Below, piece after piece: positions 34,706 to 43,372 of a stretch of 64,000 nt of DNA. The DNA is taken from assembly GCA_018648445.1 (NCBI GenBank), contig JABGRG010000005.1, positions 1 to 64,000 of the forward strand, in the 5' to 3' direction. Source of the stretch: Rhodospirillales bacterium (GTDB taxonomy: Bacteria; Pseudomonadota; Alphaproteobacteria; Rhodospirillales_A; JACZKS01). The position numbers were made by a program, and so were the translations under genes. Each line of letters opens with the position of its first letter. Position 1 is the stretch's first letter. The notes beneath the pieces were generated by a model, which worked only from the letters and a program-made list of their open reading frames with translations, was not told the DNA's origin and did no database searches.

Positions 34706-35608
34706 CTAACCCTTCCCCATTTCCACCAGCTTGGTCGCCGGGATCATCTGTTGGTTCAGCGCGGCGTCGGTCGTGGGGTCCAAACCAAAGGCGACCGCCA
34801 TAAGCTGGCTGTAGAAGACAACCGGGATTCGGAAATCGGTACCAAATTCCTTGTTGATCAGGTCCTGGTACATTTCCAGGTTTTGCTGGCACAGCGGGCA
34901 CGGAGTGGCCACGCAATCGGCCTCCCTCTCCTTCGCTTCGTCGAGGATCGTCTTCATCAACTGCAATGATTTTTGCGGACTGATGACGGCAACGGAACCG
35001 CCGCAGCACGACGTATTGTTGGCGAATTCCACCGCTTCGGCGCCGCAGGCTTCGATGAAATCGCGCATGAATTTGGGGTCTTCGAACTGATCGAACATGC
35101 CGCCCCGTTCGGTGGCGGCGAAGGGGCGCACGGTCTGACATCCGGTCCATCCGGCAACCTTGAGCCCGGTCAGCGGGTTGGTCACCTGCGCCTTGATGTC
35201 CGCGATGCCGACGTCCTTGACCAGCACTTCGCACACATGACGAACCAGCAGCGAACCGTCATAAGCCTGCCCGGCTTCGGCCAGCGCTTCGTTCAGATCG
35301 GCCTTGAAGGCATCGTCTTCGCGGATTTGTTCGTTGGCGTCGTGGGTGTGGATGTAGCAAGCGGCGCATGCCGTAACCACGTCGTCTTCGCCGCGATCCT
35401 TGGCCAGCGCCAGATTGCGCGCCGACAGGGCGGCATTGGGCAGGCGTCCCTCGGCGATATGGCCGACCGAGGTTCCGCAGCAGTTCCAGTCCTCGATCTC
35501 ATTCAGCTCCAGCCCCAGTTTGGGGGCAATGGCGCGCAAGGATTTTTCCAGATGCATTGAGGACGAACGCGACGTGCAGCCCGGATAGTAGGTGTAGGAT
35601 TTACTCAT
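34706..35608 (-). CDS. hdrB: heterodisulfide reductase subunit B-like protein (HdrB)
   Basis: A 300-residue protein with two CCG domains, each able to hold a non-cubane [4Fe-4S] cluster. The first is C11-X31-C43C44-X36-C81-X2-C84 and the second C157-X43-C201C202-X34-C237-X2-C240, both complete. In QmoAB-containing organisms such a subunit passes electrons between Qmo and a partner. It overlaps hdrC by four bases. With HdrC it takes the place of the soluble part of QmoC, which is missing here. Confidence 0.88.
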   Translation of the reverse strand: MSKSYTYYPGCTSRSSSMHLEKSLRAIAPKLGLELNEIEDWNCCGTSVGHIAEGRLPNAALSARNLALAKDRGEDDVVTACAACYIHTHDANEQIREDDAFKADLNEALAEAGQAYDGSLLVRHVCEVLVKDVGIADIKAQVTNPLTGLKVAGWTGCQTVRPFAATERGGMFDQFEDPKFMRDFIEACGAEAVEFANNTSCCGGSVAVISPQKSLQLMKTILDEAKEREADCVATPCPLCQQNLEMYQDLINKEFGTDFRIPVVFYSQLMAVAFGLDPTTDAALNQQMIPATKLVEMGKG

Positions 35609-36225
35609 GACGTGTCTCCCGCACCGTTGCGCGCCTCAATCTCGACCGCCTTGGCCAGAATTTTTTGCAATTCGGCGCGCCGCTTGATCTTTTTGGGCAT
35701 TCCCACATGCATGCGCTTTTTGCCGATCATGCGCAGGGCAATTTTCTGGTTGGCCCATCCCTTGCGGATGCCGTCAACCAGACCGCCCGAAAAATAGTAA
35801 ATCGCGGTTACGAGGCGTTCGTCGGTCAGACCAAACTTCTTGGCGCTCCACCAGAAAGCCTTGGCGAAGCGAGTGGTTTCGGCCGTTTTGGCTTCGGCAT
35901 AGCCAGCGCGCACGGCAACCACGGACAAGGCATCCAGGATGTGCGTCACGGGTACGCCGCGCGGGCACCGTACCTCGCTGCGATAACAAGATACGCAGTT
36001 CCAGATAGTGTCGGACTTCAACACCTCGTCCTTCATTCCGGCCCGCACCATCATGAACAGGCGGCGCGGGCCATAATCCATTTGTTCGCCTAGCGGGCAC
36101 GAGCCTGAACAGACGCCGCACTGCATGCACATGTTCAACTTGTCGCCGCCGTGAACATTGCGCGAAACCCACCGCGCGAACGTCAGGTCATATTTCCGCT
36201 TCGATTCGGGAAGATGCGCGGTCAT
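35605..36225 (-). CDS. hdrC: heterodisulfide reductase subunit C-like iron-sulfur protein (HdrC)
   Basis: A 206-residue protein with two [4Fe-4S] motifs, CMQCGVCSGSCPLG at about 32-45 and CVSCYRSEVRCPRGVPV at about 77-93. In the second, the spacing after CVSC differs from a standard ferredoxin motif (YRSEVRC). It starts two bases after qmoB and its end overlaps hdrB, so the genes are read together. It has no membrane part, unlike QmoC. Confidence 0.88.
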   Translation of the reverse strand: MTAHLPESKRKYDLTFARWVSRNVHGGDKLNMCMQCGVCSGSCPLGEQMDYGPRRLFMMVRAGMKDEVLKSDTIWNCVSCYRSEVRCPRGVPVTHILDALSVVAVRAGYAEAKTAETTRFAKAFWWSAKKFGLTDERLVTAIYYFSGGLVDGIRKGWANQKIALRMIGKKRMHVGMPKKIKRRAELQKILAKAVEIEARNGAGDTS

Positions 36226-36227
36226 GA

Positions 36228-38495
36228 CTAAAACCCCTTGAACGGGTTGAAACCGATTTCATCAATGGTCGCCACGAAGTCGTCGATCAACTGACCGACC
36301 CTTTCGGCATCCGATATTTCCACCTCCATGGCCTCGACCCTTTCTTTTTCAAGCATCATGCTTGCCAGGGTCTCTTCGATATTGGCCGCACGTTCCTGGG
36401 CCATGGCGCTGCCCTTTACGAAATGGCACTGGTAGTTGTCGCCGGACTTGCAGCCCATGAGGATGATGCCGTCATACCCCACGGATAGCGCGTCCGAGAC
36501 GTTCAACGCGCTGACCGAGCCCAGACAGTTGACCGGAATGATACGCACGAAGGCGCTGTATTCGCGGCGGCTCAGCCCGGCCATATCAAGCGCCGGATAG
36601 GCGTCGTTCTCGCATGCTAGAATCAACACGCGCGGTTTCTCGTCGAACTCGTCGGGGATTTCGCACGACTTGGCCATGGAGGTCAGCATGTCGATGGAAT
36701 AGTTATCGAAGCTGATGGTGCGCACCGGACACGCCCCCATGCAGGTGCCGCAGCGGCGGCAACGGGCCGGATTGACGACCGGATAGTCATTTTCCAGCTC
36801 ATCAATGGCGCCGAACGGGCATTCGATGGTGCAGCGGCGGCATTTGGTGCAGGGTTCCAGCCCGATCTTCGGGTACGACAAATCCCCCGAACGCGGATGA
36901 ACCGACGCCCCGTCCCGCACCAGACGTATGGTTTGAATGGCTTTGAGCACCGCGCCCGCAGCGTCCAGCCCGGCCTCGCCCATATCCATGGGGCGACGTA
37001 GCGGGCCGCACGGATAAATGCCCGTGCGCCGTGATTCGTACGGGAAACAGATGAAATGGCTGTCCGGGAAGCCGTCGGCCAGCATGGGCAGATGCGGTCC
37101 CTGATGATATTTCAGGTTCAGAAGCGGCCCGCCCTCGGGCATTGTTTCTTCACGCGCCTCATGTGCCACGGGTTCCTCGCCGATATACCCGGCAACCGTG
37201 ATGGGCGAAATCGGATCGATGTCGCTGCGCAAAAGCGGCGGCATTTCTTCATCGTCACCCATTTCAGGCGTCGGCAGATCGATGTTGGTTGAATTGGGCA
37301 CCATGCCGGTGGCCAGAACCACTAAATCGAGCCCTTCCAGTGGCACTTCCTCGCCCAGCAGGGCATCGTCGACGACCACGGTCAAATCAGCGCCGACCGA
37401 TTTGACATCGCCTTTCATGAAAATAACGCCCGCTTCCTGGGCCTTGCGGTAAAGTTCTTCAGCCACGCCGGGCGTACGCAATTCCTGGAAGATCACATAG
37501 GCCATGACGTCAGGATCGGCTTCGATCAATTGCAGGGCGTGCTTGATGGACACCCCGCAACAGACCGACGAACAATACGGCAGATGATCGGGATCGCGCG
37601 ACCCCGCACACTGAATGAACGCCACATTTTTCTTGGCCACATTGCCGGCGGCCAGCATCTCCTCCAGCTCCACATTGGTCACCACATCGGGCGACGCGCC
37701 GTAACCCAAGTGGCCCAATTTGTTCGGATCGTAGGGCCGCCAGCCCGTGGCCAGAACGATGGCGCCAACCGTTTCTTCGGTGGCGCTTCCGCCCTTGGAG
37801 ATTTCCACCTTGAACTGACCGGGCTGGCCCGAGGTCTGGGCAACGATGGCATCCGTCATCACGGAAATGCGCCCATCCCCCTCGACCGCCGAAATCAGAC
37901 CCGGAATCGGGTTGGCTTGCGGAACGCCATAGGGCGGCTTGTCGGGCAACACCTTGGACCACCGGCGAACGTTGCCGCCCAATTGATCGGCGCGTTCGAC
38001 CAGCAAAACATCACTGCCCGCCCGGCTGGCTTCAAGGGCCGCGCTCAGGCCCACATAGCCGCCGCCGACGACCAAAATCTTTTCCGAAAAATCGCCTTCC
38101 TTCCAAGGTTCTGGGGCGTTGGATTTGGTGGCCTTCGTGATCGCCATGCGAAGCTGATCGGCCGCCAGCATCTGGGTGTCTTCGTCACCCGCCGGGTGGC
38201 ACCAGACCACCTGTTCGCGCATGTTGGCGCGAATAACCTGCGCGCCATTGAATTGGAAGCGATCGGTCATCACGCGCGGTGAGCACGCCGCGATGACGGG
38301 TTTTTCCACGCCATTCGACGCCACATCTTCGGCGATCAGGGCCACCCCTTCGTCGCCGCACAGGCAGTCGTGGGTTTTGCAGATGGGAACCTTGAACTCG
38401 CTTGCCGCGATGGCCGAAAGCGCGTCCATGTCGATGGCGTCGCCAATGGCGCAACCGCTGCAGAGATAGACGCCGATGCCGTTTTGATCCGTCAT
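36228..38495 (-). CDS. qmoB: quinone-modifying oxidoreductase subunit QmoB
   Basis: A 755-residue flavo-iron-sulfur protein. The N-terminus has GVYLCSGCAIGD and CKTHDCLCG clusters, then an FAD domain (VVGGGYVGLSAALEASRAG). Two ferredoxin motifs follow (CTKCRRCTIECPFG and CRRCGTCMGACPVR). The C-terminal MvhD/FrhD-like domain carries CENDAYPALD and ILMGCKSGDNYQC. This is the full QmoB order. It uses the TGATG junction with qmoA. It shuttles electrons between APS reductase and the quinone side. Confidence 0.93.
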   Translation of the reverse strand: MTDQNGIGVYLCSGCAIGDAIDMDALSAIAASEFKVPICKTHDCLCGDEGVALIAEDVASNGVEKPVIAACSPRVMTDRFQFNGAQVIRANMREQVVWCHPAGDEDTQMLAADQLRMAITKATKSNAPEPWKEGDFSEKILVVGGGYVGLSAALEASRAGSDVLLVERADQLGGNVRRWSKVLPDKPPYGVPQANPIPGLISAVEGDGRISVMTDAIVAQTSGQPGQFKVEISKGGSATEETVGAIVLATGWRPYDPNKLGHLGYGASPDVVTNVELEEMLAAGNVAKKNVAFIQCAGSRDPDHLPYCSSVCCGVSIKHALQLIEADPDVMAYVIFQELRTPGVAEELYRKAQEAGVIFMKGDVKSVGADLTVVVDDALLGEEVPLEGLDLVVLATGMVPNSTNIDLPTPEMGDDEEMPPLLRSDIDPISPITVAGYIGEEPVAHEAREETMPEGGPLLNLKYHQGPHLPMLADGFPDSHFICFPYESRRTGIYPCGPLRRPMDMGEAGLDAAGAVLKAIQTIRLVRDGASVHPRSGDLSYPKIGLEPCTKCRRCTIECPFGAIDELENDYPVVNPARCRRCGTCMGACPVRTISFDNYSIDMLTSMAKSCEIPDEFDEKPRVLILACENDAYPALDMAGLSRREYSAFVRIIPVNCLGSVSALNVSDALSVGYDGIILMGCKSGDNYQCHFVKGSAMAQERAANIEETLASMMLEKERVEAMEVEISDAERVGQLIDDFVATIDEIGFNPFKGF

Positions 38496-39766
38496 CACTT
38501 GTCCCCCCTCTGCGTGACCGCTTGTATGGCACGCAACGCCGCAGCCGTCGCCGATTGCACCGACATGGAAACATCCAGCGGCCCGGTCGCGACACCCGCC
38601 GCGATCATGCCATCCGGTTCTTCCACCCGCGGCACCACGAAACCATATTCGTCTTTGTCCAAATTCACCGACGCCGCATTGGACGAAGGCTCCATGCCCG
38701 TGGCCAGAACCACCAGATCGTAGGGGTTGGCATATATCTCGCGCGAGATGGTGTCCTCGCCCTTGACCACGGGATCGCCGTTTTCGCCGCCAACGATGGA
38801 ACCCGGCTTGGATTTGATGAAATTCACCTGGGGATCGTTCTTCAGCTTTTGATAAAACCCCTCCAGTTTGTCGTGGGCGCGGATGTCGATGTAGTAGATG
38901 TCGATCTCGGCATCGGCATACTGTTCGCGTAAGTAAGCCGCATGTTTCAGCGAACCCAGACAGCAAATCCGCGAACAATACGGCAAGTGCTTTTCATCGC
39001 GCGATCCGGCGCACTGGATAAAAGCCACCCTCTTGGCTTCCTTGTCGTCCGATGGGCGGACGATGCGCCCCCCTGTTGGGCCGTTCATTGCCGCCAGACG
39101 TTCCATTTCCACGTTGTTGATGACGTTGGAAACATCGCCATAGCCGTATTGGGTGATTTTGTTGGCGTCGTAAGGTTGCCAGCCGGTGGCCCAGATGACC
39201 GCGCCGACGCCGATTTCAAAGCTACCTTCCTTGTCTTCCAGATCGACCGCATCGACCTTGCACGACGCTTTGATTTTTTCGGCCTCGGGCGACCCGATGA
39301 CGGAAGCGTCAATGACGTAACGCAAGGGAAACGCCATCTGGTGAGGAAGGTAGGCCGCCTTGATTTTATCCATCCCGTAATTCAGGGGATTGGCAATCTC
39401 GCTTTCCGCAGCCTCGGCGCAATCACCGCAGGCGGTACAGTTGGCTTTGACAAAACGCGGGCTTGTGGAAAGGGTGACGGTGAAGTTTCCGGCCTCGCCT
39501 TCAACGCCCGCGACACTGGTCATGGTGTAGACTTTTATGGCGCGGTTTTTCTTGATGCGCTGGTAGTTGATCTCCAACCCGCAGGTCGGTTGGCACAATT
39601 TGGGAAAATAGCGGTTTAGCTGTGCGACCCGCCCGCCCAACGTCGGCGAACTTTCAACAAGCACAACTTCAAACCCGGCTTCCGCCGCCTCGACGGCGGC
39701 GCTAACTCCGGCAATCCCACCGCCGACAACGAGTATGGTGCGGCTGGCTAATTTCCCGTTTGACAT
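38495..39766 (-). CDS. qmoA: quinone-modifying oxidoreductase subunit QmoA
   Basis: A 423-residue HdrA-like flavoprotein. The FAD motif VVGGGIAGVSAAVEAAEAG is at about 13-31 and VESSPTLGGR follows. LCQPTCGLEINYQR is the conserved QmoA cysteine region, with CTACGDC downstream. The start at 39766 has a GGGGGAAAG ribosome-binding site; a longer in-frame start adds residues unlike the family. It sits between the YkgJ-type gene and qmoB. Confidence 0.92.
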   Translation of the reverse strand: MSNGKLASRTILVVGGGIAGVSAAVEAAEAGFEVVLVESSPTLGGRVAQLNRYFPKLCQPTCGLEINYQRIKKNRAIKVYTMTSVAGVEGEAGNFTVTLSTSPRFVKANCTACGDCAEAAESEIANPLNYGMDKIKAAYLPHQMAFPLRYVIDASVIGSPEAEKIKASCKVDAVDLEDKEGSFEIGVGAVIWATGWQPYDANKITQYGYGDVSNVINNVEMERLAAMNGPTGGRIVRPSDDKEAKRVAFIQCAGSRDEKHLPYCSRICCLGSLKHAAYLREQYADAEIDIYYIDIRAHDKLEGFYQKLKNDPQVNFIKSKPGSIVGGENGDPVVKGEDTISREIYANPYDLVVLATGMEPSSNAASVNLDKDEYGFVVPRVEEPDGMIAAGVATGPLDVSMSVQSATAAALRAIQAVTQRGDK

Positions 39767-39810
39767 TACTTTCCCCCAATATTCGGCCACGTCTCCAATA
39801 TCTGACTTTT

Positions 39811-40674
39811 TTACATTGCGCCCATTTCTTCACGTTTTCCGGCCACTGCCTGCTGCACGACGGCATCTTTCATGCGCAGGGCCGGATCATTGAAAAGAAC
39901 ATTTTTCATCCAGTCGAAACCAAGCCCCAGAAGGGCAACATCGTCGTCCTTAATCGCTTCAAGGGTTTCGGCACCAACTTCATAAGTATCGGTAAATTTG
40001 GATGCGAAGACGAAACGCCGGAACGTCTCCACATCCGTTGAAACCATGAAAAACATCTGTTTCGTCGCCTTCGAAACATCCTTGCCCTGCGGCCCGCCCA
40101 GCGTTTTCCACGAGGCCATTTTCATCAGGATATCGATCCAGCCCCGATTGACTCCCTCGTACTCTTCGACCCCTTGTTCGGCACGAAAGTCCGCGACCGT
40201 CTGGGATTTATCGTCCTCGTGGCCGCAACAAAACGTTTCCTTGACCAGAAAATTGAAATCGTTGCGGTCCTCGTCTTCCTTCATTTTTACGCTAGCCGAG
40301 CCGATGGGATAGTAGCGGCACGTCAACGGTCGGTCGGCGTAAACAGAGCAGCCCCCGTCGCCGACGAACGGGCAAGCGCCCATCGCGTCACCCATATTCA
40401 ATTTGGCAACGGGAAGGCCCGATCTTTCGTGAGTGGCGGGAAACGTATGGGCCTTCAGAAAGTCTGACGGCGTCATGGCGAAATGCGCGCACAAGCGCAG
40501 AATGTCGCCGGGCGTAAGCGTGATGTCGGAACCGTGGCAGCACGCATTCCAGCACGGCACATCCCGATGGCAGGAAAACCGGAACCGATCATCGGGGCCG
40601 AGGCGCACGGGCGTAACCGCATCCATGCCCGCGCGCGCCGTACCCAGAATTTCGGCCTCGGTCTGGTCGTCCAT
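39811..40674 (-). CDS. YkgJ-type cysteine-cluster protein
   Basis: A 287-residue soluble protein with the YkgJ (CxxCxxxxC) cysteine cluster. The N-terminal block is FSCHRDVPCWNACCHG; CPFVGDGGCSVYADRPLTCRYYP follows, and a further CCGHED lies beyond, so eight or nine Cys could bind metal or Fe-S. The C-terminal ~130 residues are helical with no recognised domain. It lies six bases after aprA and just before qmoA, inside the APS-reductase/Qmo operon. Function unknown; maturation or electron transfer is possible. Confidence 0.8.
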   Translation of the reverse strand: MDDQTEAEILGTARAGMDAVTPVRLGPDDRFRFSCHRDVPCWNACCHGSDITLTPGDILRLCAHFAMTPSDFLKAHTFPATHERSGLPVAKLNMGDAMGACPFVGDGGCSVYADRPLTCRYYPIGSASVKMKEDEDRNDFNFLVKETFCCGHEDDKSQTVADFRAEQGVEEYEGVNRGWIDILMKMASWKTLGGPQGKDVSKATKQMFFMVSTDVETFRRFVFASKFTDTYEVGAETLEAIKDDDVALLGLGFDWMKNVLFNDPALRMKDAVVQQAVAGKREEMGAM

Positions 40675-40680
40675 CTCAGA

Positions 40681-42594
40681 TCAGCCGTAGTGCTTCTCGA
40701 CCAGATCGACGTGTTCGCGCTTGAACAAGCTCCATTCTCCCGTCTCCGGGTCCATCCTGGAATTGACAAAGCACTTCCAGTTTTCTTCGTCCAGATCCGG
40801 GAAGTCGGACCGGTAGAAGAAGCCCGGATACCGGGTTTCCTCGCGGAACTGAATGTGCAGAAGGTGCGCCTCGGCCGTGCGGACCCGGTGGTAGTTCTCC
40901 CACGCCCGCAAGAGTTCATGCAGATCCTTGGCCCGCAGATTGGCACTGTCTTCCTTCAACATTTCAAGATGATGCAGGCCGACCTCGAGCAGTTTGGCGT
41001 TGGTCATGTAATAGGTGGAAACGCCCGCCACATACTCGTCCATGTACTTCTGCAAACGCATCTGGAACATCTTCGGCGTGATGTAGTGAGGATTGATGTC
41101 CTCCGCCGTGGTCTTGTCCTTGTGCTCAAGATAGTTGGTGACCGGTTGATAGACCTGGGCCGCAATTTCGGAAATGTCGTCCTTGAACGCCGGTTGATAG
41201 CCCGCGTTATCCTGACAGAAACGGACCATTTCCTTACCGACGATGCGCCCTTCGGCGTGCGAACCAGACGAGAACTTGTGCCCAGAGGCGCCAACCCCGT
41301 CACCCGCCGAAAACAGGCCCTTGACGGTGGTCATCCGGTTGTAGCCCCAGCGCCAGTCATCGGGCGAGTTCATGTCTTCCGGCCCCGAAACCCAGATGCC
41401 GCAGCAACCGGAATGGGAGCCCAGCAGGTAAGGTTCCGTCGGCATCAATTCAGACGGCGTTTCTTCAGGACGGATGTTCATCCCCGCCCACACACCAGCC
41501 TGCCCGATGCACATGTCCAGGAAGTCTTCCCAGGCTTCGGCCTCCAGATGTTTGACTTCCTTTGGCGTCATGGTTTCGGCCAGCTTCTTCATGGCCGTCG
41601 GCGTATCCATCATGATGGGACCACGGCCTTCCTTCATCTCGTGAAGCATGGCGTGGTTGCGCAGACATGTGGGAACCACGGCGGCCGTATCGTACGGCGC
41701 GAAGTCCTTCAGCATGTGGGCGTTCTTGGTCATGTAGTTCTCGCCAAGACCGTTGGTGGCCTGGGCCTTGAACAGCAGGAACCAGGCCCCGACCGGTCCG
41801 TAGCCGTCCTTGAAGCGGGCAGGAACGAAGCGGTTTTCCATCATGGTCATCTCGGCACCGGCCTCGATGGCCATGGCGTAGGTCGACCCGGCGTTCCAAA
41901 CGGGATACCAGGCCCGCCCCATGCCTTCGCCGATAGAGCGCGGGCGGAAGACGTTGACCGCGCCACCGGCGGCGATCACGGTCGCGTTGGCCTTGAAGAT
42001 GTAGATTTTGTTTTCGCGAACCGAGACGCCGACAGCGCCCGCCACGCGGTTTTCCTCGTTGGCGTCGAGCAACAATTTTATGATGAAGACGCGCTCGTAA
42101 ATGGCGTCCATGCCAAGTGCCTTTTTGGCCGATTCGCCGACGATGGTTTTATAGCCTTCGCCGTTGATCATAATCTGCCAGCGGCCCGAGCGAACGGGTT
42201 TTCCGCCGTCAGCCAGGGGGACACCCTCGGTTTCCTTGTCCTTCCAGATGGGCAGTCCCCATTCCTCGAACAGGTGAACCGAATCATCCACATGACGCCC
42301 GACGTCGAAGACCAGATCGTCGCGCGTGATGCCCATCAGGTCGGCGGAAACCATGCGGCAATAATCTTCCTCGGAGTTTTCGCCGAGGTAGGTATTAATC
42401 GCCGATAGTCCCTGGGCAACAGCGCCCGAACGATCAAGCGCTGCCTTGTCGACCAGAATGATCTTGGCGTCGTCACCCGCCCAGCGCCGCGCCTCATACG
42501 CGGTCCCGCAAGATGCCATGCCGCCACCGACGATCAGAATGTCGGTACTGATTTCAACAATTTCCGGATTTCCGAAGGAGCCTTGCTCACTCAT
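40681..42594 (-). CDS. aprA: adenylylsulfate reductase alpha subunit (AprA)
   Basis: A 637-residue FAD-containing catalytic subunit of dissimilatory APS reductase. The FAD motif DILIVGGGMASCGTAYEA is near the N-terminus. AVAQGLSAINTYLG and EPYLLGSHSGCCGIW (active-site His region) are typical of AprA and absent from succinate dehydrogenase flavoproteins. In sulfur oxidisers it converts sulfite plus AMP to APS; in reducers it runs backwards. GGGAGGG lies upstream and aprB is 84 bases before it. Length fits the family. Confidence 0.95.
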   Translation of the reverse strand: MSEQGSFGNPEIVEISTDILIVGGGMASCGTAYEARRWAGDDAKIILVDKAALDRSGAVAQGLSAINTYLGENSEEDYCRMVSADLMGITRDDLVFDVGRHVDDSVHLFEEWGLPIWKDKETEGVPLADGGKPVRSGRWQIMINGEGYKTIVGESAKKALGMDAIYERVFIIKLLLDANEENRVAGAVGVSVRENKIYIFKANATVIAAGGAVNVFRPRSIGEGMGRAWYPVWNAGSTYAMAIEAGAEMTMMENRFVPARFKDGYGPVGAWFLLFKAQATNGLGENYMTKNAHMLKDFAPYDTAAVVPTCLRNHAMLHEMKEGRGPIMMDTPTAMKKLAETMTPKEVKHLEAEAWEDFLDMCIGQAGVWAGMNIRPEETPSELMPTEPYLLGSHSGCCGIWVSGPEDMNSPDDWRWGYNRMTTVKGLFSAGDGVGASGHKFSSGSHAEGRIVGKEMVRFCQDNAGYQPAFKDDISEIAAQVYQPVTNYLEHKDKTTAEDINPHYITPKMFQMRLQKYMDEYVAGVSTYYMTNAKLLEVGLHHLEMLKEDSANLRAKDLHELLRAWENYHRVRTAEAHLLHIQFREETRYPGFFYRSDFPDLDEENWKCFVNSRMDPETGEWSLFKREHVDLVEKHYG

Positions 42595-42678
42595 GAGACT
42601 TTCCCTCCCAGTTCAGGCGGACACTTGCCTCGCAGGCAGTTTGCCGCCGGATCAACTCCCAAACGACCGACCGCTTCC

Positions 42679-43104
42679 TCACGAAATGGTGGGAAGGGTT
42701 TTGCCTTGTTCGGTAAACAGATTTGGACTTTTGATGTCGCCCGGTTCCGGCTTGCCGCCGTACACGTCAATGGACCCGACCGGCGTCGTACGGACCGGGA
42801 ACTTGAAGCGTTTAAGCGCGCCGTCGCGGAACTTGATGGTCCACATAATGGCCTGATCCGTGCGCAGCGGAATGACGGCCCCTCCCATGGGGACGATATC
42901 CTGATAGGCGCGCACCTCGATGGCCTGCTGGGGACAGGCTTTAACGCAGCACTGACACTCCCAGCATTGTTCGGGTTCCTGGTTGAACGCTTTCATGCGC
43001 ACGGGATCGAGCGTCATGAGATCGTGCGGGCAGATATACATGCAGACGGTAACTTCGCCGTCTTTGCAGCCATCGCATTTTTCGGTATGTACGAAGGTGG
43101 GCAT
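42679..43104 (-). CDS. aprB: adenylylsulfate reductase beta subunit (AprB)
   Basis: A 141-residue iron-sulfur subunit. Two [4Fe-4S] motifs are visible, CDGCKDGEVTVCMYICP near the N-terminus and CWECQCCVKACPQQA near residues 45-60. The tail wraps AprA in known structures and reads SIDVYGGKPEPGD here. It carries electrons from the AprA FAD to Qmo. GGGAGG precedes the ATG. Confidence 0.95.
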   Translation of the reverse strand: MPTFVHTEKCDGCKDGEVTVCMYICPHDLMTLDPVRMKAFNQEPEQCWECQCCVKACPQQAIEVRAYQDIVPMGGAVIPLRTDQAIMWTIKFRDGALKRFKFPVRTTPVGSIDVYGGKPEPGDIKSPNLFTEQGKTLPTIS

Positions 43105-43155
43105 GGGCTTTTTCCTCCCTGATACTTCGCGTCAATCGTCTAACTTTCCGAGTAC

Positions 43156-43180
43156 AAAAAAGGGGATTTCCCCTTTCTTC
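43156..43180 (-). terminator. rho-independent-type terminator between sat and aprB
   Basis: On the minus strand AAAGGGG-AAAT-CCCCTTT forms a 7-bp stem (43170-43176 with 43159-43165) followed by a T run (complement of 43156-43161). It lies 190 bases after the sat stop and 52 bases before the aprB ATG. It could end sat transcripts or act as an attenuator controlling read-through into aprBA. Confidence 0.6.
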
Positions 43181-43372
43181 GGACGAAACGTCACGATTAT
43201 TTTTCGCGTAGCCTTTTTGGAGTCCGCCCGGTATTTCCCTATTCTCGGAAAACGAAAAATCTTACCTAAAAGCTATACCGTCAAACCCCACTACGAGAAA
43301 GTCCTTTTTGCCTTCGATGGGACCATGCGAAAAGCCGCTGATCCCTGCCTTGATTGCGGTCAATTGCGCAGT

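Noticed and set aside
33982..36225. HdrC or HdrB as a true QmoC
   Set aside because: HdrC has no membrane segments and HdrB carries two CCG domains, which QmoC lacks; the DUF1295 protein lacks a cytochrome-b type layout.
40483..42408. Long open frame of 641 codons antisense to aprA
   Set aside because: The opposite strand encodes an intact AprA with all family motifs; the antisense frame shows no recognisable protein and arises from GC-rich codon bias.
40681..42594. AprA as succinate dehydrogenase or fumarate reductase flavoprotein
   Set aside because: The adjacent AprB ferredoxin subunit, Sat and Qmo genes and the GSHSGCCGIW stretch fit APS reductase only.
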